A DNA stretch of 64,000 nucleotides. Origin: Paractinoplanes lichenicola. GTDB lineage: Bacteria; Actinomycetota; Actinomycetes; Mycobacteriales; Micromonosporaceae. The translations under genes and the position numbers were made by a program. Below are positions 25,072 through 32,827 of the stretch, one piece after another. Positions within the stretch are counted from its first letter, which is position 1; each line of letters starts with the position of its first letter. The stretch lies in the NCBI RefSeq assembly GCF_016785085.1, contig NZ_JAENHO010000013.1, forward strand, positions 310,001 to 374,000. Direction: 5' to 3'. The notes under the pieces were generated by a model. The model was not told where the DNA came from and did no database searches. It saw only the letters and a program-made list of their open reading frames with translations.

Positions 25072-26175
25072 GTGGGTGAGCTACGGCTGTTGGGGCCGGT
25101 CGAGGTCCGTACAGCCGATGGGGTTGCTCTGGGCGGCGAACCCCGGCGCCTGGCCGTGCTGGCGGCATTGGCGGTCGACGCGGGCCGGGTGGTGCAGGCG
25201 ACGACCTTGATCGACCGGGTCTGGGGTGAGGACCCGCCGGGGCAGGCGGCCAGGACGCTCGGCACCTACATCACGCGGATCCGGCGCATGCTGGAGCAGT
25301 CCTTCGGCGACGTGACCGTGGTCAATCACCCCGGCGGCTATCGATTGACGGCCGCGCGCGACCAGGTCGACCTGACCCGGTTTCGTGACCTCGTGGCTCG
25401 GTCGCGGGCTTCGTCGTGCACGCCGGAGAGCCGTGTCGAGTTGCTGCGGCAAAGTGTGTCGCTGCACCGCGGCGACCCGCTGACCGGCGTGAGCGGTGAG
25501 TGGGCCGTCACCCCCTTCACCGTCACCGAGGACTTCTCCGGCACGGTCCTGACGCCGTTGCAGTGGGCCGCCAACCAGGCCCAGCGGGAGAACGGCTCGT
25601 CGTGGTCGCCGGGCGCGGTGCGGGTCGGGGGCGGCGAACTGCAGATCAGCGGTACGGGCCGGAACCCGACCGGCGCCGGCAACGTCGCGGGTGCCGTCTG
25701 CTGGTGCCTGGAACAGGGAATCGTGCGCACCTACGGGGTGTGGGAGGTGCGGGCGAAGTTCGACGTCGGCTCCGGCTACGCCCCGGCCCTCGGGTTGTAT
25801 TCCAGTGTCGACCCGGACACCCCGGGCTGGGGCTTCATGACGATGGCCCGGTTCGACGAGGGCGACCGCCGGGTCATGTATCCGGTGATGCGCGGGGCCG
25901 GGTCCGAGCACGTCGACGGCGCGCCGGTGGCCGGAGATTTCACCACCTGGAACACGTACGCGATCGAATGGCGGCCCGGCTTCGTCACCGTCTCGCTGAA
26001 CGGTGCGGTCATTCTCGACACCCGGAAGCTGCCCGGCCCGGTGCGCATCCCGACCGTCCCGATGTATCTCTACGTGCAGATCAACCCGGGGCCCGAGGGC
26101 TCCATCCCGGCTCCGAACCAGGAGACACCGAGCCAGGTCGCGGCCCACGTCGACTGGGCGCGCTACACGAGCTGA
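25072..26175 (+). CDS. Chimera: SARP-type DNA-binding domain fused to GH16-like domain
   Basis: A 367-residue single frame with GTG start and GGGGAGG upstream. Residues 1-95 are an OmpR/SARP winged helix (LRLLGPVEVRTADG, TLIDRVWGEDPPG, TYITRIRRML, GGYRL). Residues 97-145 are only the start of a bacterial transcriptional activation domain (RGDPLTGVSGEWA). From about residue 150 the protein becomes a GH16/concanavalin-type domain (FTVTEDFSG, VWEVRAKFDVGSG, WNTYAIEWRPGFV, AHVDWARYT). The GH16 catalytic ExDxxE is not found; the aligned place reads GWGFMTMARFDEG (252-264). No signal peptide precedes the domain, so it would stay in the cytoplasm. Either a deletion joined two genes or this is a sugar-sensing regulator. 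Confidence 0.75.
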   Translation: MGELRLLGPVEVRTADGVALGGEPRRLAVLAALAVDAGRVVQATTLIDRVWGEDPPGQAARTLGTYITRIRRMLEQSFGDVTVVNHPGGYRLTAARDQVDLTRFRDLVARSRASSCTPESRVELLRQSVSLHRGDPLTGVSGEWAVTPFTVTEDFSGTVLTPLQWAANQAQRENGSSWSPGAVRVGGGELQISGTGRNPTGAGNVAGAVCWCLEQGIVRTYGVWEVRAKFDVGSGYAPALGLYSSVDPDTPGWGFMTMARFDEGDRRVMYPVMRGAGSEHVDGAPVAGDFTTWNTYAIEWRPGFVTVSLNGAVILDTRKLPGPVRIPTVPMYLYVQINPGPEGSIPAPNQETPSQVAAHVDWARYTS

Positions 26176-26264
26176 CCTGCACCTCAACAAATCCACAGCC
26201 GAGCCTTCCGCGTGACCTGCGACGCTCCCGAGCGAATCGGACAGGACCACAACGGGAGACAACT

Positions 26265-27701
26265 GTGTTTTTAGAACGTGGGGTGTATCGGGGACTCGTC
26301 GTTCTCCTCAGCGCCCTGATCGCGCTGACCGGTCTGGCGATTCCGTCGCCCGCGACCGCCGCGGCTGCGTCCGGCCACGGGTTCCTCACGCGCAGCGGGC
26401 GTCAGCTGATGCTCGACGGTCAGCCGTACAAGTTCGTCGGGGTGAACGCGTACGGCCTGACCGGCTGCGACGGCGCCCGGACGGACACCTCCGAGGCCGG
26501 GCTGGACGCCTTCTTCGGTTCGCTGCGGCCCAAGAGCGTCACCCGCACCTGGGCGTTCAAGCGGTACGGGCTCGACGTCGTGGACCGGGTCGTCGCCGCG
26601 GCCGAGCGGCACAACCAGTTGGTGATCTTCGCGTTGGCCGACGGCGCCAATTACTGCGGCGACGACGGACACGACGCTGCCTTCTACGCCGGTGGGTATC
26701 GGGGCGACTACCTCACCTGGGTTCGTTCGATCGTGCCGCGTTACCGCGGCTCCAAGGCGGTGGCGATGTGGGAGCTCATGAACGAGCCGAAGGGCGCCTC
26801 GTCCGACACGGTCATGAAGAGCTTCTTCGACGACACGGCCGCCGTCATCAAGTCTCTCGACCCGAACCACCTGGTGTCGTCGGGATCACAGGCCTCGTAC
26901 GTCGGCGGCACGAGCGACTACGCCTACGTGCACAGCGGCCCCGACATCGACGCGGGTTCGCTGCACGAGTACGACTACGACTACAACAACAGCCACCTGA
27001 TCGTCTCCAACTGGTTCACGCCGGCGATCGACGGGATGAACTCGCTCGACAAGCCGCTCTACGTCGGCGAGATCGGTGTGGCCGACGCCGACAACGTCGC
27101 CGGTTGCCGCAGCCGCGCCGCACGGGCCGACGTCTACCGGCAGAAGTTCGACGCGTATCTGAACCGCGGCGCCACGGGCGTGCTGGCCTGGGCCTACCGC
27201 ACTGAGAAGACCGAGAACTGCACCGACACGGACGCCACCATCTACCCCGGTGACGCCTACATGGCCATGACCAAGTCGTACGACCTGCCCGGCGTGACCG
27301 ACCCGACCGACGACCCGCCGCCCGGCGTGACGAAGTTCGACGAGGAGTCGTACACGTTCTCGGGCACGTGGGCGTCGAGCACCGACGCCGCGAAGTTCAA
27401 CGGCGACGACCAGTATTCGTCGACCGCGGGCAGCTATTACACGTTCTCGTTCACCGGTACGAAGATCCAGCTGTACGCGGCGGCAGCGAGTCATCACGGC
27501 ATCGCCGCGGTAAGCATCGACGGCGGCGCCGAGGTCGACGTCGACTTCTACGCGCCGACGCGCGCCGAACAACGCCTGCTGTACACCTCGCCGGCATTGG
27601 CGGCCGGCACACACGTGGTGAAGGTCCGCAACACCGGCCGCAAGAACGCGTCGTCGACCGGCACCGTCATCGCCGCCGACCGCATCGACGTCACGTCCTG
27701 A
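26265..27701 (+). CDS. Secreted GH5-like glycoside hydrolase with C-terminal accessory domain
   Basis: A 478-residue protein, GTG start after GGGAGA. A signal peptide spans residues 1-35 (LVVLLSALIALTGLAI, PATAAAA). The catalytic domain (about 38-345) begins LTRSGRQLMLDGQPYKFVGV as in GH5 mannanases/cellulases; the acid/base is Glu174 in WELMNEPKG and the nucleophile Glu269 in YVGEIGVAD. After a Pro/Asp linker (DPTDDPPPG), residues 360-478 form a strand-rich accessory domain like those that bind carbohydrate. It lies 89 bp after the SARP-GH16 gene and may share its transcript. Mannan or another beta-glycan is the likely target. Confidence 0.85.
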   Translation: MFLERGVYRGLVVLLSALIALTGLAIPSPATAAAASGHGFLTRSGRQLMLDGQPYKFVGVNAYGLTGCDGARTDTSEAGLDAFFGSLRPKSVTRTWAFKRYGLDVVDRVVAAAERHNQLVIFALADGANYCGDDGHDAAFYAGGYRGDYLTWVRSIVPRYRGSKAVAMWELMNEPKGASSDTVMKSFFDDTAAVIKSLDPNHLVSSGSQASYVGGTSDYAYVHSGPDIDAGSLHEYDYDYNNSHLIVSNWFTPAIDGMNSLDKPLYVGEIGVADADNVAGCRSRAARADVYRQKFDAYLNRGATGVLAWAYRTEKTENCTDTDATIYPGDAYMAMTKSYDLPGVTDPTDDPPPGVTKFDEESYTFSGTWASSTDAAKFNGDDQYSSTAGSYYTFSFTGTKIQLYAAAASHHGIAAVSIDGGAEVDVDFYAPTRAEQRLLYTSPALAAGTHVVKVRNTGRKNASSTGTVIAADRIDVTS

Positions 27702-27734
27702 CGCCCTCCCTTTTTCGAAACAAGGAAACCCCAG

Positions 27735-28202
27735 ATGAGGAGCACTGCATTGTTGATCCGAAGGCTGTTGACTGTCATCGCGCTGACCTGCGCCGCCGTT
27801 CTTACGCCGATGGCCGCCTCCACGGCGTCGGCGGTCAGTGCGTTCGAGTGGGACTACACGGTCAACGGAAGCGGGATCGGGTATCAGAACTGCACGTTCG
27901 TGGTCGGGAGCTCGCCCAGCAACGGCGTCACCGGATGCTTCCACCCGGACGGTGACAAGTTCTGGGTGGAAGACTCGGATCGCGACGGCGTGTCGGCCGC
28001 CCTGTACTGGTCCAACTACAACAGCGACGGCTCTCTCTACCGTCACGGCGCCTGCGTCGAGAAGCGCGGCGTGGGCGAAAGTGGCTGGTGCAACAAGAAC
28101 TTCCGCGAGGGCACCACGCTGAGGATCAGGGCCTGCTTCTACGACGTGCCGACCGGCGTGCGCGGCAAATGCAATTCCATCAGCAACTACATCACCGTCT
28201 GA
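27735..28202 (+). CDS. Small secreted cysteine-containing protein
   Basis: A 155-residue precursor with ATG after AAGGAA. The signal peptide (LLTVIALTCAAVLTPM, ASTASAV) is followed by a mature part of about 120 residues with six cysteines after the signal peptide and many Tyr/Trp (FEWDYTVNGSGIGYQNC, SAALYWSNYNSDGSLY). The pattern fits small actinomycete secreted proteins of unknown role. It follows the GH5 gene by 33 bp, so the two are probably co-expressed. No terminator-like T-run follows, but a long inverted repeat does (28241-28306). Confidence 0.75.
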   Translation: MRSTALLIRRLLTVIALTCAAVLTPMAASTASAVSAFEWDYTVNGSGIGYQNCTFVVGSSPSNGVTGCFHPDGDKFWVEDSDRDGVSAALYWSNYNSDGSLYRHGACVEKRGVGESGWCNKNFREGTTLRIRACFYDVPTGVRGKCNSISNYITV

Positions 28203-28240
28203 CGCCGGATAGCCGGTTGTGAGGACGCCACGCCGGTCTT

Positions 28241-28306
28241 GACGAACGCGGCCTTCTGATGATCATGCAGGTGTCTGCAGGATGATCGAGAAGGACCGCG
28301 TTCGTC
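28241..28306. repeat. Long inverted repeat between convergent genes
   Basis: GACGAACGCGGCCTTCT pairs with AGAAGGACCGCGTTCGTC with a single bulged A, enclosing a 31-base loop that itself has GCAG/CTGC pairing and two GATGATC copies. It sits between the secreted protein stop and the convergent signal peptidase stop. It could act as a two-way terminator or be the scar of a mobile element; its length and GC-mixed loop favour the latter slightly. Confidence 0.5.
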
Positions 28307-28326
28307 GAAGCACCACGGGTCGGGGC

Positions 28327-28818
28327 TCACGCGGGCCGGGCTCCGATCCGGGACGATCGGCGTACGACTACGCCGAGGAGATACTCGGCGTGCGCGTAGC
28401 CGAACTGCCGCGAGTCGGTACTGGCGGACGCATTGTCGCCGATCAGCAAGAACCTGCCGGCCGGAACGGTTTCGTCGGGGACGACGGCTCGCATCGCTTC
28501 CGGCACAGGGTCGCCCGGCCCGGCCACGAGCCGCTTCACTACCCACGGTGCCAAGGTGGGCGGGACGCCAGGTTCCGGCTCCGCGATGGTGAACGGGAAC
28601 GGCCCGCCCGGTTCGGGTGTGCCCCACGCCGCCACCACGACCTCTCCCGTCCGGGTCCGGTCCGGGCGGACACGGCGCACAAGGACGCGGTCTCCGTGCG
28701 CGAGCGTCGGAACCATGCTCTCGCCGAGAACGGTCACCATGACGAACCGCCGCCGTGCCCACCAGGCCAGACCGGCCAGAGCCAGCCCGCCGGCCGCTAA
28801 AACCCCCGCGATCGTCAC
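28327..28818 (-). CDS. S26 family signal peptidase
   Basis: A 163-residue protein with one N-terminal membrane helix (VLAAGGLALAGLAWWA) and the catalytic Ser34 in GESMVPTL and Lys95 in VVKRLVAGPGD, the Ser/Lys dyad of type I signal peptidases; GDNASASTDSRQFG matches the last conserved box. It is shorter than housekeeping LepB. Its start overlaps the ABC transporter stop by four bases, so it belongs to the peptide export operon. The likely substrate is the six-cysteine peptide encoded at the head of the operon. Confidence 0.88.
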   Translation of the reverse strand: MTIAGVLAAGGLALAGLAWWARRRFVMVTVLGESMVPTLAHGDRVLVRRVRPDRTRTGEVVVAAWGTPEPGGPFPFTIAEPEPGVPPTLAPWVVKRLVAGPGDPVPEAMRAVVPDETVPAGRFLLIGDNASASTDSRQFGYAHAEYLLGVVVRRSSRIGARPA

Positions 28819-30656
28819 CGGTCGGCCCCGGCCCGGAGGTATCCGCTCGCCTGAAGGGTGAAGAGCTGGGCGTACGTGCCCGCCGCGGCCATGAGCGCCG
28901 CGTGGTCCCCCTCCTCCGCCACGACGCCGCCGGCCAGGACCACGATCTTGTCGGCGTCCGCAACGGCCCCGAGACGGTGTGAGATCAGCAGGCTCGTCCG
29001 GCCGGCGCGGAAGTTCCGTACTTCGCGGTGCACCTCATGCTCGGCCACGGCATCGAGACCGGCGCTCGGCTCGTCCAGGATCAGCAGGTCACGTCCGCGG
29101 CGCATGATCGCCCGGGCGAACGCGACGCGTTGCCATTGCCCGCCCGACAACGTCGTCACGGCCTGGGAACTGTCCTGCGGGTCGGTTTCGTCGGCGTCCT
29201 CGGCGAACATCTGCGACAGCATCGTGTCGTAGCCGCGCGGCAGGCCGGCCAACACGTCGTCGATGCCCGCACTGCGGGCCGCTTGCACGATCCGGGCCCG
29301 GTCACGCATCGCCGCCACATCTCCGAGGCCGATGTTCTCCGCGGCTGTGAGGTCGTACTCCATGTAGTCCTGGAACACCGCGGCGATCCGCTCGCGAAGG
29401 TCGTCGACCCGCATCTCTCGCAGGTCGACACCGTCCCACAGAATGGCTCCGCGGGTGGGGTCGTACAGGCGGCACAGCAGCTTCACCAGCGTCGTCTTGC
29501 CGGCCCCGTTGCGGCCGGCCAGCGCGACGCTCGAGCCGTACGGGATCGTGAAGCTCACGCCGCGCAGCACCCACGGCTTGTCGTCGGCGTACCGGAACCA
29601 CACGTCCCGCAGTTCGATCCCGCGCCTCAGCGGGGGAATCGGGCGCGGGTCCGCGGCGATCGGCAGGTCGGGCTCGGCCGCGAGGACCGCGCTGTGGTGC
29701 GCGAACGACAACGCGTGCAGGTGACCGCCGGCGAGCGCGCCGACGAGCCCAGCGAGCGCTGCCTGCAGGGAGGCGACCGTGACCACGAACATCGACACGT
29801 CGCCGACGCTCAGCCGCCCCTGGCGGGCGGCGAACACCGCCCAGATCAGGCCGCCGCCGGCGACGCACGATCCGAGGAGCGCGAGACCGCCTTGCGTCGC
29901 GAGCTCTCTGCGGTCGAGACCGCGCTCCGCGGCGTCGATCGTGCGGTGCTCCTTCAGCATCCGGTCACGTAGAAAGCCGGCGAGGCCGAACAGCCGGACC
30001 TCCTTCGCAGCGACAGGATGGCTGAGCAGCTGGCCGAAGAAGAACTCGCGCCGGGCCGCCGGGCTCATCTGCCAGGTCACGGTCGCCCGGCGCCGCGCGA
30101 GCGTCAGCTCCAGCACGACGACCGGCACCGCTGCGGCGAGAACGATGACGGCCATCAACGGGCTCACCAGGATCAGGGCGGTCAGGAGGCCGCCGGCGCC
30201 CAGCAGCCCGGCGCCGGTGGCCAGCACCGCGCCGCACAAGTCGCCCGGGGCGCGACCGCCTGCGCCGGCCATCCGAAGCCTGTCCAGGAACGCCGGATCC
30301 TCGAACCGGCGCAGCCCGCTCTGGCGCTCGACCGCGCGGTACAACTCGTCGAGGGCGACGACGGCGCACCGCCGCCCGATCTCCACCCGCAAGTAGGTCG
30401 CGACCTGCGGCAAGACTCCGAACGCCACGCCCGCCACAGCCAGCCCGCCGACCCCCGCGAACAGCTCGCGGCCGCTCGCGGACGTGACGAGGCCGTCGAT
30501 CGTCGCCCGCGTCAGCCATGCCGTCACGACAGGCGTGGCCGCGGTCAGCAAAGCGATGACCACATCGGCCGCCAGGTGCATCGGCGCAGCCCGGAAGGCC
30601 AAACGGAACGCGGCCTCGACGGTGCGCCAGACCGGCACGGAGCGGTCCTGGCTCAT
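28815..30656 (-). CDS. ABC transporter, fused permease and ATPase
   Basis: A 613-residue half transporter. Residues 1-330 form the six-helix permease domain; the ATPase has Walker A GRNGAGKTTL (381-390), signature LSGGQWQRVAF, Walker B LLILDEPSAGLD and the H-loop SHRL. No C39 peptidase domain is present at the N-terminus, so any leader cleavage must be done by another protein, for which the adjacent S26 peptidase is the obvious candidate. It overlaps neighbours on both sides by four bases. It probably exports the peptide encoded upstream. Confidence 0.9.
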   Translation of the reverse strand: MSQDRSVPVWRTVEAAFRLAFRAAPMHLAADVVIALLTAATPVVTAWLTRATIDGLVTSASGRELFAGVGGLAVAGVAFGVLPQVATYLRVEIGRRCAVVALDELYRAVERQSGLRRFEDPAFLDRLRMAGAGGRAPGDLCGAVLATGAGLLGAGGLLTALILVSPLMAVIVLAAAVPVVVLELTLARRRATVTWQMSPAARREFFFGQLLSHPVAAKEVRLFGLAGFLRDRMLKEHRTIDAAERGLDRRELATQGGLALLGSCVAGGGLIWAVFAARQGRLSVGDVSMFVVTVASLQAALAGLVGALAGGHLHALSFAHHSAVLAAEPDLPIAADPRPIPPLRRGIELRDVWFRYADDKPWVLRGVSFTIPYGSSVALAGRNGAGKTTLVKLLCRLYDPTRGAILWDGVDLREMRVDDLRERIAAVFQDYMEYDLTAAENIGLGDVAAMRDRARIVQAARSAGIDDVLAGLPRGYDTMLSQMFAEDADETDPQDSSQAVTTLSGGQWQRVAFARAIMRRGRDLLILDEPSAGLDAVAEHEVHREVRNFRAGRTSLLISHRLGAVADADKIVVLAGGVVAEEGDHAALMAAAGTYAQLFTLQASGYLRAGADR

Positions 30657-31186
30657 TCCGCCGGCACCGGCAGCCTCTCCAGTGACGCACCGCTGAACAC
30701 CACGGTGCCGTCGCCGTCAAGTTGGAAGACGGTTGGGTAACCCGAAACGCGGAACGCGTGCCCGACGGCTGCGCCAGGAGAATCCTCGACGACCACGCGA
30801 GCCACCCGCGACAACCTCACGACATAGTCGGCCGCCTCGTCCGGCGTCCCGACGACGACGGCGAGGGCACTCTCCCGGCCGCCGGGCAGGGCTTCCGAGT
30901 GGGCGACGAACTTCGGCAGGAGCGCCTCGCACGGCCCGCATCCGGGACTGAAGAAGCCGACTATCGCCTCGGCGGGCAGCTCGTCCCCGCGGACAGCTTG
31001 TCCGTCCACATCGGTGGTCTCGAAGGCTTCGACCTGCGTCCCGACCGGGAGCCCGTCGTCGGCCGGGTGGTCGCCGTGCGGTGGAACCGGCTGCTCACGC
31101 AGGCGGCGGATGACACCGAGAAGCAACAGAAGGTTCAGGAGCGTCAGGACGTTCGTGACGACCAGCGCGACGACGACATACGTCAC
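30653..31186 (-). CDS. Membrane-anchored thioredoxin-like protein (TlpA/MauD type)
   Basis: A 177-residue protein. GTG 31186 is preferred for the AAGGGA site nine bases upstream; a GTG at 31225 is possible. Residues 2-26 form one membrane helix. The thioredoxin fold follows, with the redox pair Cys83-Cys86 in SPGCGPCEALL and cis-Pro151 in SGYPTVF. MauD-like proteins work with MauE to form or shuffle disulfides outside the cytoplasm. It lies in the same operon as the six-cysteine peptide and the exporter, which makes peptide folding its likely task. Confidence 0.85.
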   Translation of the reverse strand: MTYVVVALVVTNVLTLLNLLLLLGVIRRLREQPVPPHGDHPADDGLPVGTQVEAFETTDVDGQAVRGDELPAEAIVGFFSPGCGPCEALLPKFVAHSEALPGGRESALAVVVGTPDEAADYVVRLSRVARVVVEDSPGAAVGHAFRVSGYPTVFQLDGDGTVVFSGASLERLPVPAE

Positions 31187-31233
31187 GAGGGAGTATCCCT
31201 TGGACTCGTGGGTTGGTTTCCGCACGACACGTT

Positions 31234-31265
31234 GGATGGCTGCCGGACGAGCCCGGCAGCCATCC
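31234..31265 (-). other. Intercistronic RNA hairpin, 13-bp perfect stem
   Basis: GGATGGCTGCCGG pairs with CCGGCAGCCATCC around a six-base loop. It lies 14 bases after the peptide gene stop and before the thioredoxin-like gene. No U-run follows. Such a structure can attenuate read-through or protect the 3' end of the upstream message, giving more peptide than machinery. Confidence 0.7.
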
Positions 31266-31279
31266 CGGGCTGGTTCTGC

Positions 31280-31492
31280 CTAAGTGGCAGCGCAGGCTGA
31301 GCTGACGTACACGCACCCGGTGGTGTCGTACCACGCGCTGCAATTCCCGGAGCAGTAACGCTGCTGCTTCTTCCAGCGGTCGTGCGGACACCCGCTGTTG
31401 GTGCAGCGGTACTCGTAGCCGGCCGTTGCGGTGGTCCGCGGCACCACAGCTGACAGCAAGCCGTCAGCGAGTCTGGCGATCGTTCGGCGCAT
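31280..31492 (-). CDS. Six-cysteine small peptide, candidate exported substrate
   Basis: A 70-residue protein; ATG 31492 follows GGGGGAGGG. The N-terminal part (MRRTIARLADGLLSAVV, then PRTTATAG) is basic and amphipathic, like a leader rather than a classical signal peptide. Residues 26-70 hold six cysteines at 30, 35, 47, 51, 60 and 67, and aromatic residues (Tyr26, Tyr28, Trp40, Tyr46, Trp54, Tyr55, Tyr62), enough for three disulfides. It heads an operon with a membrane thioredoxin, an ABC exporter and an S26 peptidase. I do not recognise a family; secreted disulfide-rich peptide or RiPP-like precursor is my inference. Confidence 0.65.
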   Translation of the reverse strand: MRRTIARLADGLLSAVVPRTTATAGYEYRCTNSGCPHDRWKKQQRYCSGNCSAWYDTTGCVYVSSACAAT

Positions 31493-31663
31493 GCTTTCCC
31501 TCCCCCATGAGAGCCCCATCACCATCGGCGCTCCGACGGCGTGAACCGACTGTTACATCGACAACACTCTCTGTCAACTGTCCTTACCGGACGCCAGACC
31601 CTCACCAGGGCCGGTGATATTTCATGTTTGCGAGCCGGCGCCGCACACATCTAGGTTTCTTGC
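31493..31663. promoter_or_regulatory. Divergent promoter region of the peptide and MauE-like genes
   Basis: The 171 bases between the two divergent starts are AT-richer than the surroundings and contain TGTT-N8-AACA (near 31551-31566) and repeated CTGT segments (ACTGTTACA, TCTGTCAACTGTCC). They probably carry both promoters and a shared control site. Confidence 0.4.
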
Positions 31664-32233
31664 ATGCAGTACGTCGAGATCGCGGCCAGGGCGCTGCTCG
31701 CCGTGGTGTTCGCGGTCGCCGTCGCCGGCAAGGTGTCCAGCCGGTCGAACTGGGTCGATTTCGTGGCCTCGCTGCATACGATGAAGATCATCCGTCGGTC
31801 CTGGATCCGCGAGGCGGCCGTCGCGACAGTCCTCGCCGAAACAGCGATCGTCGTGCTGGCGCTCGTGCCGGTCCGCGCCGCCGGCACGTCCGCGTTCGTT
31901 GTGGCCGCGGGTCTTCTCGCAGTCCTGACACTCGCGGTCACGGTCGTCGTGCGCCGCGGAACGACTGTCACGTGTCGTTGCCTGGGCGCCTCCGACACAC
32001 CGCTGGGTCTGCGTCATGTCGCGCGCAATTCGGCGCTCGTCGCCGTTGCGCTGCTGGGCCTCGTGGGCTCCCTGACCCCCGGCGGCTTCCAAGCACCGAT
32101 GGTGGCTGCGGCCGCGTCGGCAGGCTTGTTCCTCGGCCTTCTCGTCACCCGATGGGACGACCTGGCAACCCTCGTACGCTCACCGGCTCAGCCGCCCATC
32201 GTAAAGGTGCAGACCGAACGTTCTCCCCGCTAA
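31664..32233 (+). CDS. MauE/DoxX-like redox membrane protein
   Basis: A 189-residue protein with about five membrane helices and the MauE hallmark Cys104-x-Cys106 in TVTCRCLGAS. MauE proteins are needed, with MauD, for maturation of the multi-disulfide light chain of methylamine dehydrogenase, probably by passing electrons across the membrane. No methylamine dehydrogenase genes are present here. It is divergent from the peptide-thioredoxin-ABC-peptidase operon, so its redox partner is probably the TlpA-like protein and its final substrate the six-cysteine peptide. Confidence 0.85.
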   Translation: MQYVEIAARALLAVVFAVAVAGKVSSRSNWVDFVASLHTMKIIRRSWIREAAVATVLAETAIVVLALVPVRAAGTSAFVVAAGLLAVLTLAVTVVVRRGTTVTCRCLGASDTPLGLRHVARNSALVAVALLGLVGSLTPGGFQAPMVAAAASAGLFLGLLVTRWDDLATLVRSPAQPPIVKVQTERSPR

Positions 32234-32242
32234 GATTGCCTC

Positions 32243-32827
32243 ATGATGCGCGGTACCACCTCCGAGGCCCGGCAGCGGCTCCTGGGCACGGCGACCCAGA
32301 TCTTCTACGCCGACGGCATCCACGCGGTCGGCGTCGACCGTATCGTCGCCGAGGCCAAGGTGACCCGGGCCACGTTCTATCGGCACTTCCCCAGCAAGGA
32401 CGACCTGGTGGTCACCTATCTGCAAGAGGTGCACCAGATGGAACGCGGCGCCATCACCGCGGCCATCGCCGCCCAGGCGACGGCGGCCGACTCGCTGCTG
32501 GCCGTGGCCGACACCATCGCCGGCATGATCCGGCGGCCGGGTTTCCGCGGCTGCGCCTTCCTCAACGCCGCTGCGGAGTTCCCCGACCCCGCCCACCCGG
32601 TGCACCAGCAGATCATCGCCCACCGCCAGTGGTTCCTGGACACGCTGACCACGCTGATGGCCCAGGTCGCCCAGGAGTCGTCGGACGCCGCCGCCCGCCA
32701 CTTCGTCATGCTCCGCGACGGTGCCATGGCCGCCGGCTGCCTGTTCGACCCCGATCTGGTGGTCGACACGTTCCTCCGCGGCGTCGAGGGCCTGGTCCGC
32801 ATCCACGGCGAGCGCCAGCCCGCTTAG
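32243..32827 (+). CDS. TetR family transcriptional regulator
   Basis: A 194-residue regulator with an N-terminal helix-turn-helix (VDRIVAEAKVTRATFYRHFP) and a ligand domain of the YcdC-like/TetR_C type (FRGCAFLNAAAEFPDPAHPV). It starts nine bases after the MauE-like gene, so it may be co-transcribed with it, and it converges on an SDR gene with a four-base overlap. Regulators of this subtype commonly control a neighbouring oxidoreductase; the SDR is the best candidate target. Confidence 0.88.
   Translation: MMRGTTSEARQRLLGTATQIFYADGIHAVGVDRIVAEAKVTRATFYRHFPSKDDLVVTYLQEVHQMERGAITAAIAAQATAADSLLAVADTIAGMIRRPGFRGCAFLNAAAEFPDPAHPVHQQIIAHRQWFLDTLTTLMAQVAQESSDAAARHFVMLRDGAMAAGCLFDPDLVVDTFLRGVEGLVRIHGERQPA

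Noticed and set aside
28815..30656. Lantibiotic-type exporter with built-in leader peptidase
   Set aside because: The N-terminus goes straight into the permease helices; there is no C39 Cys protease domain.
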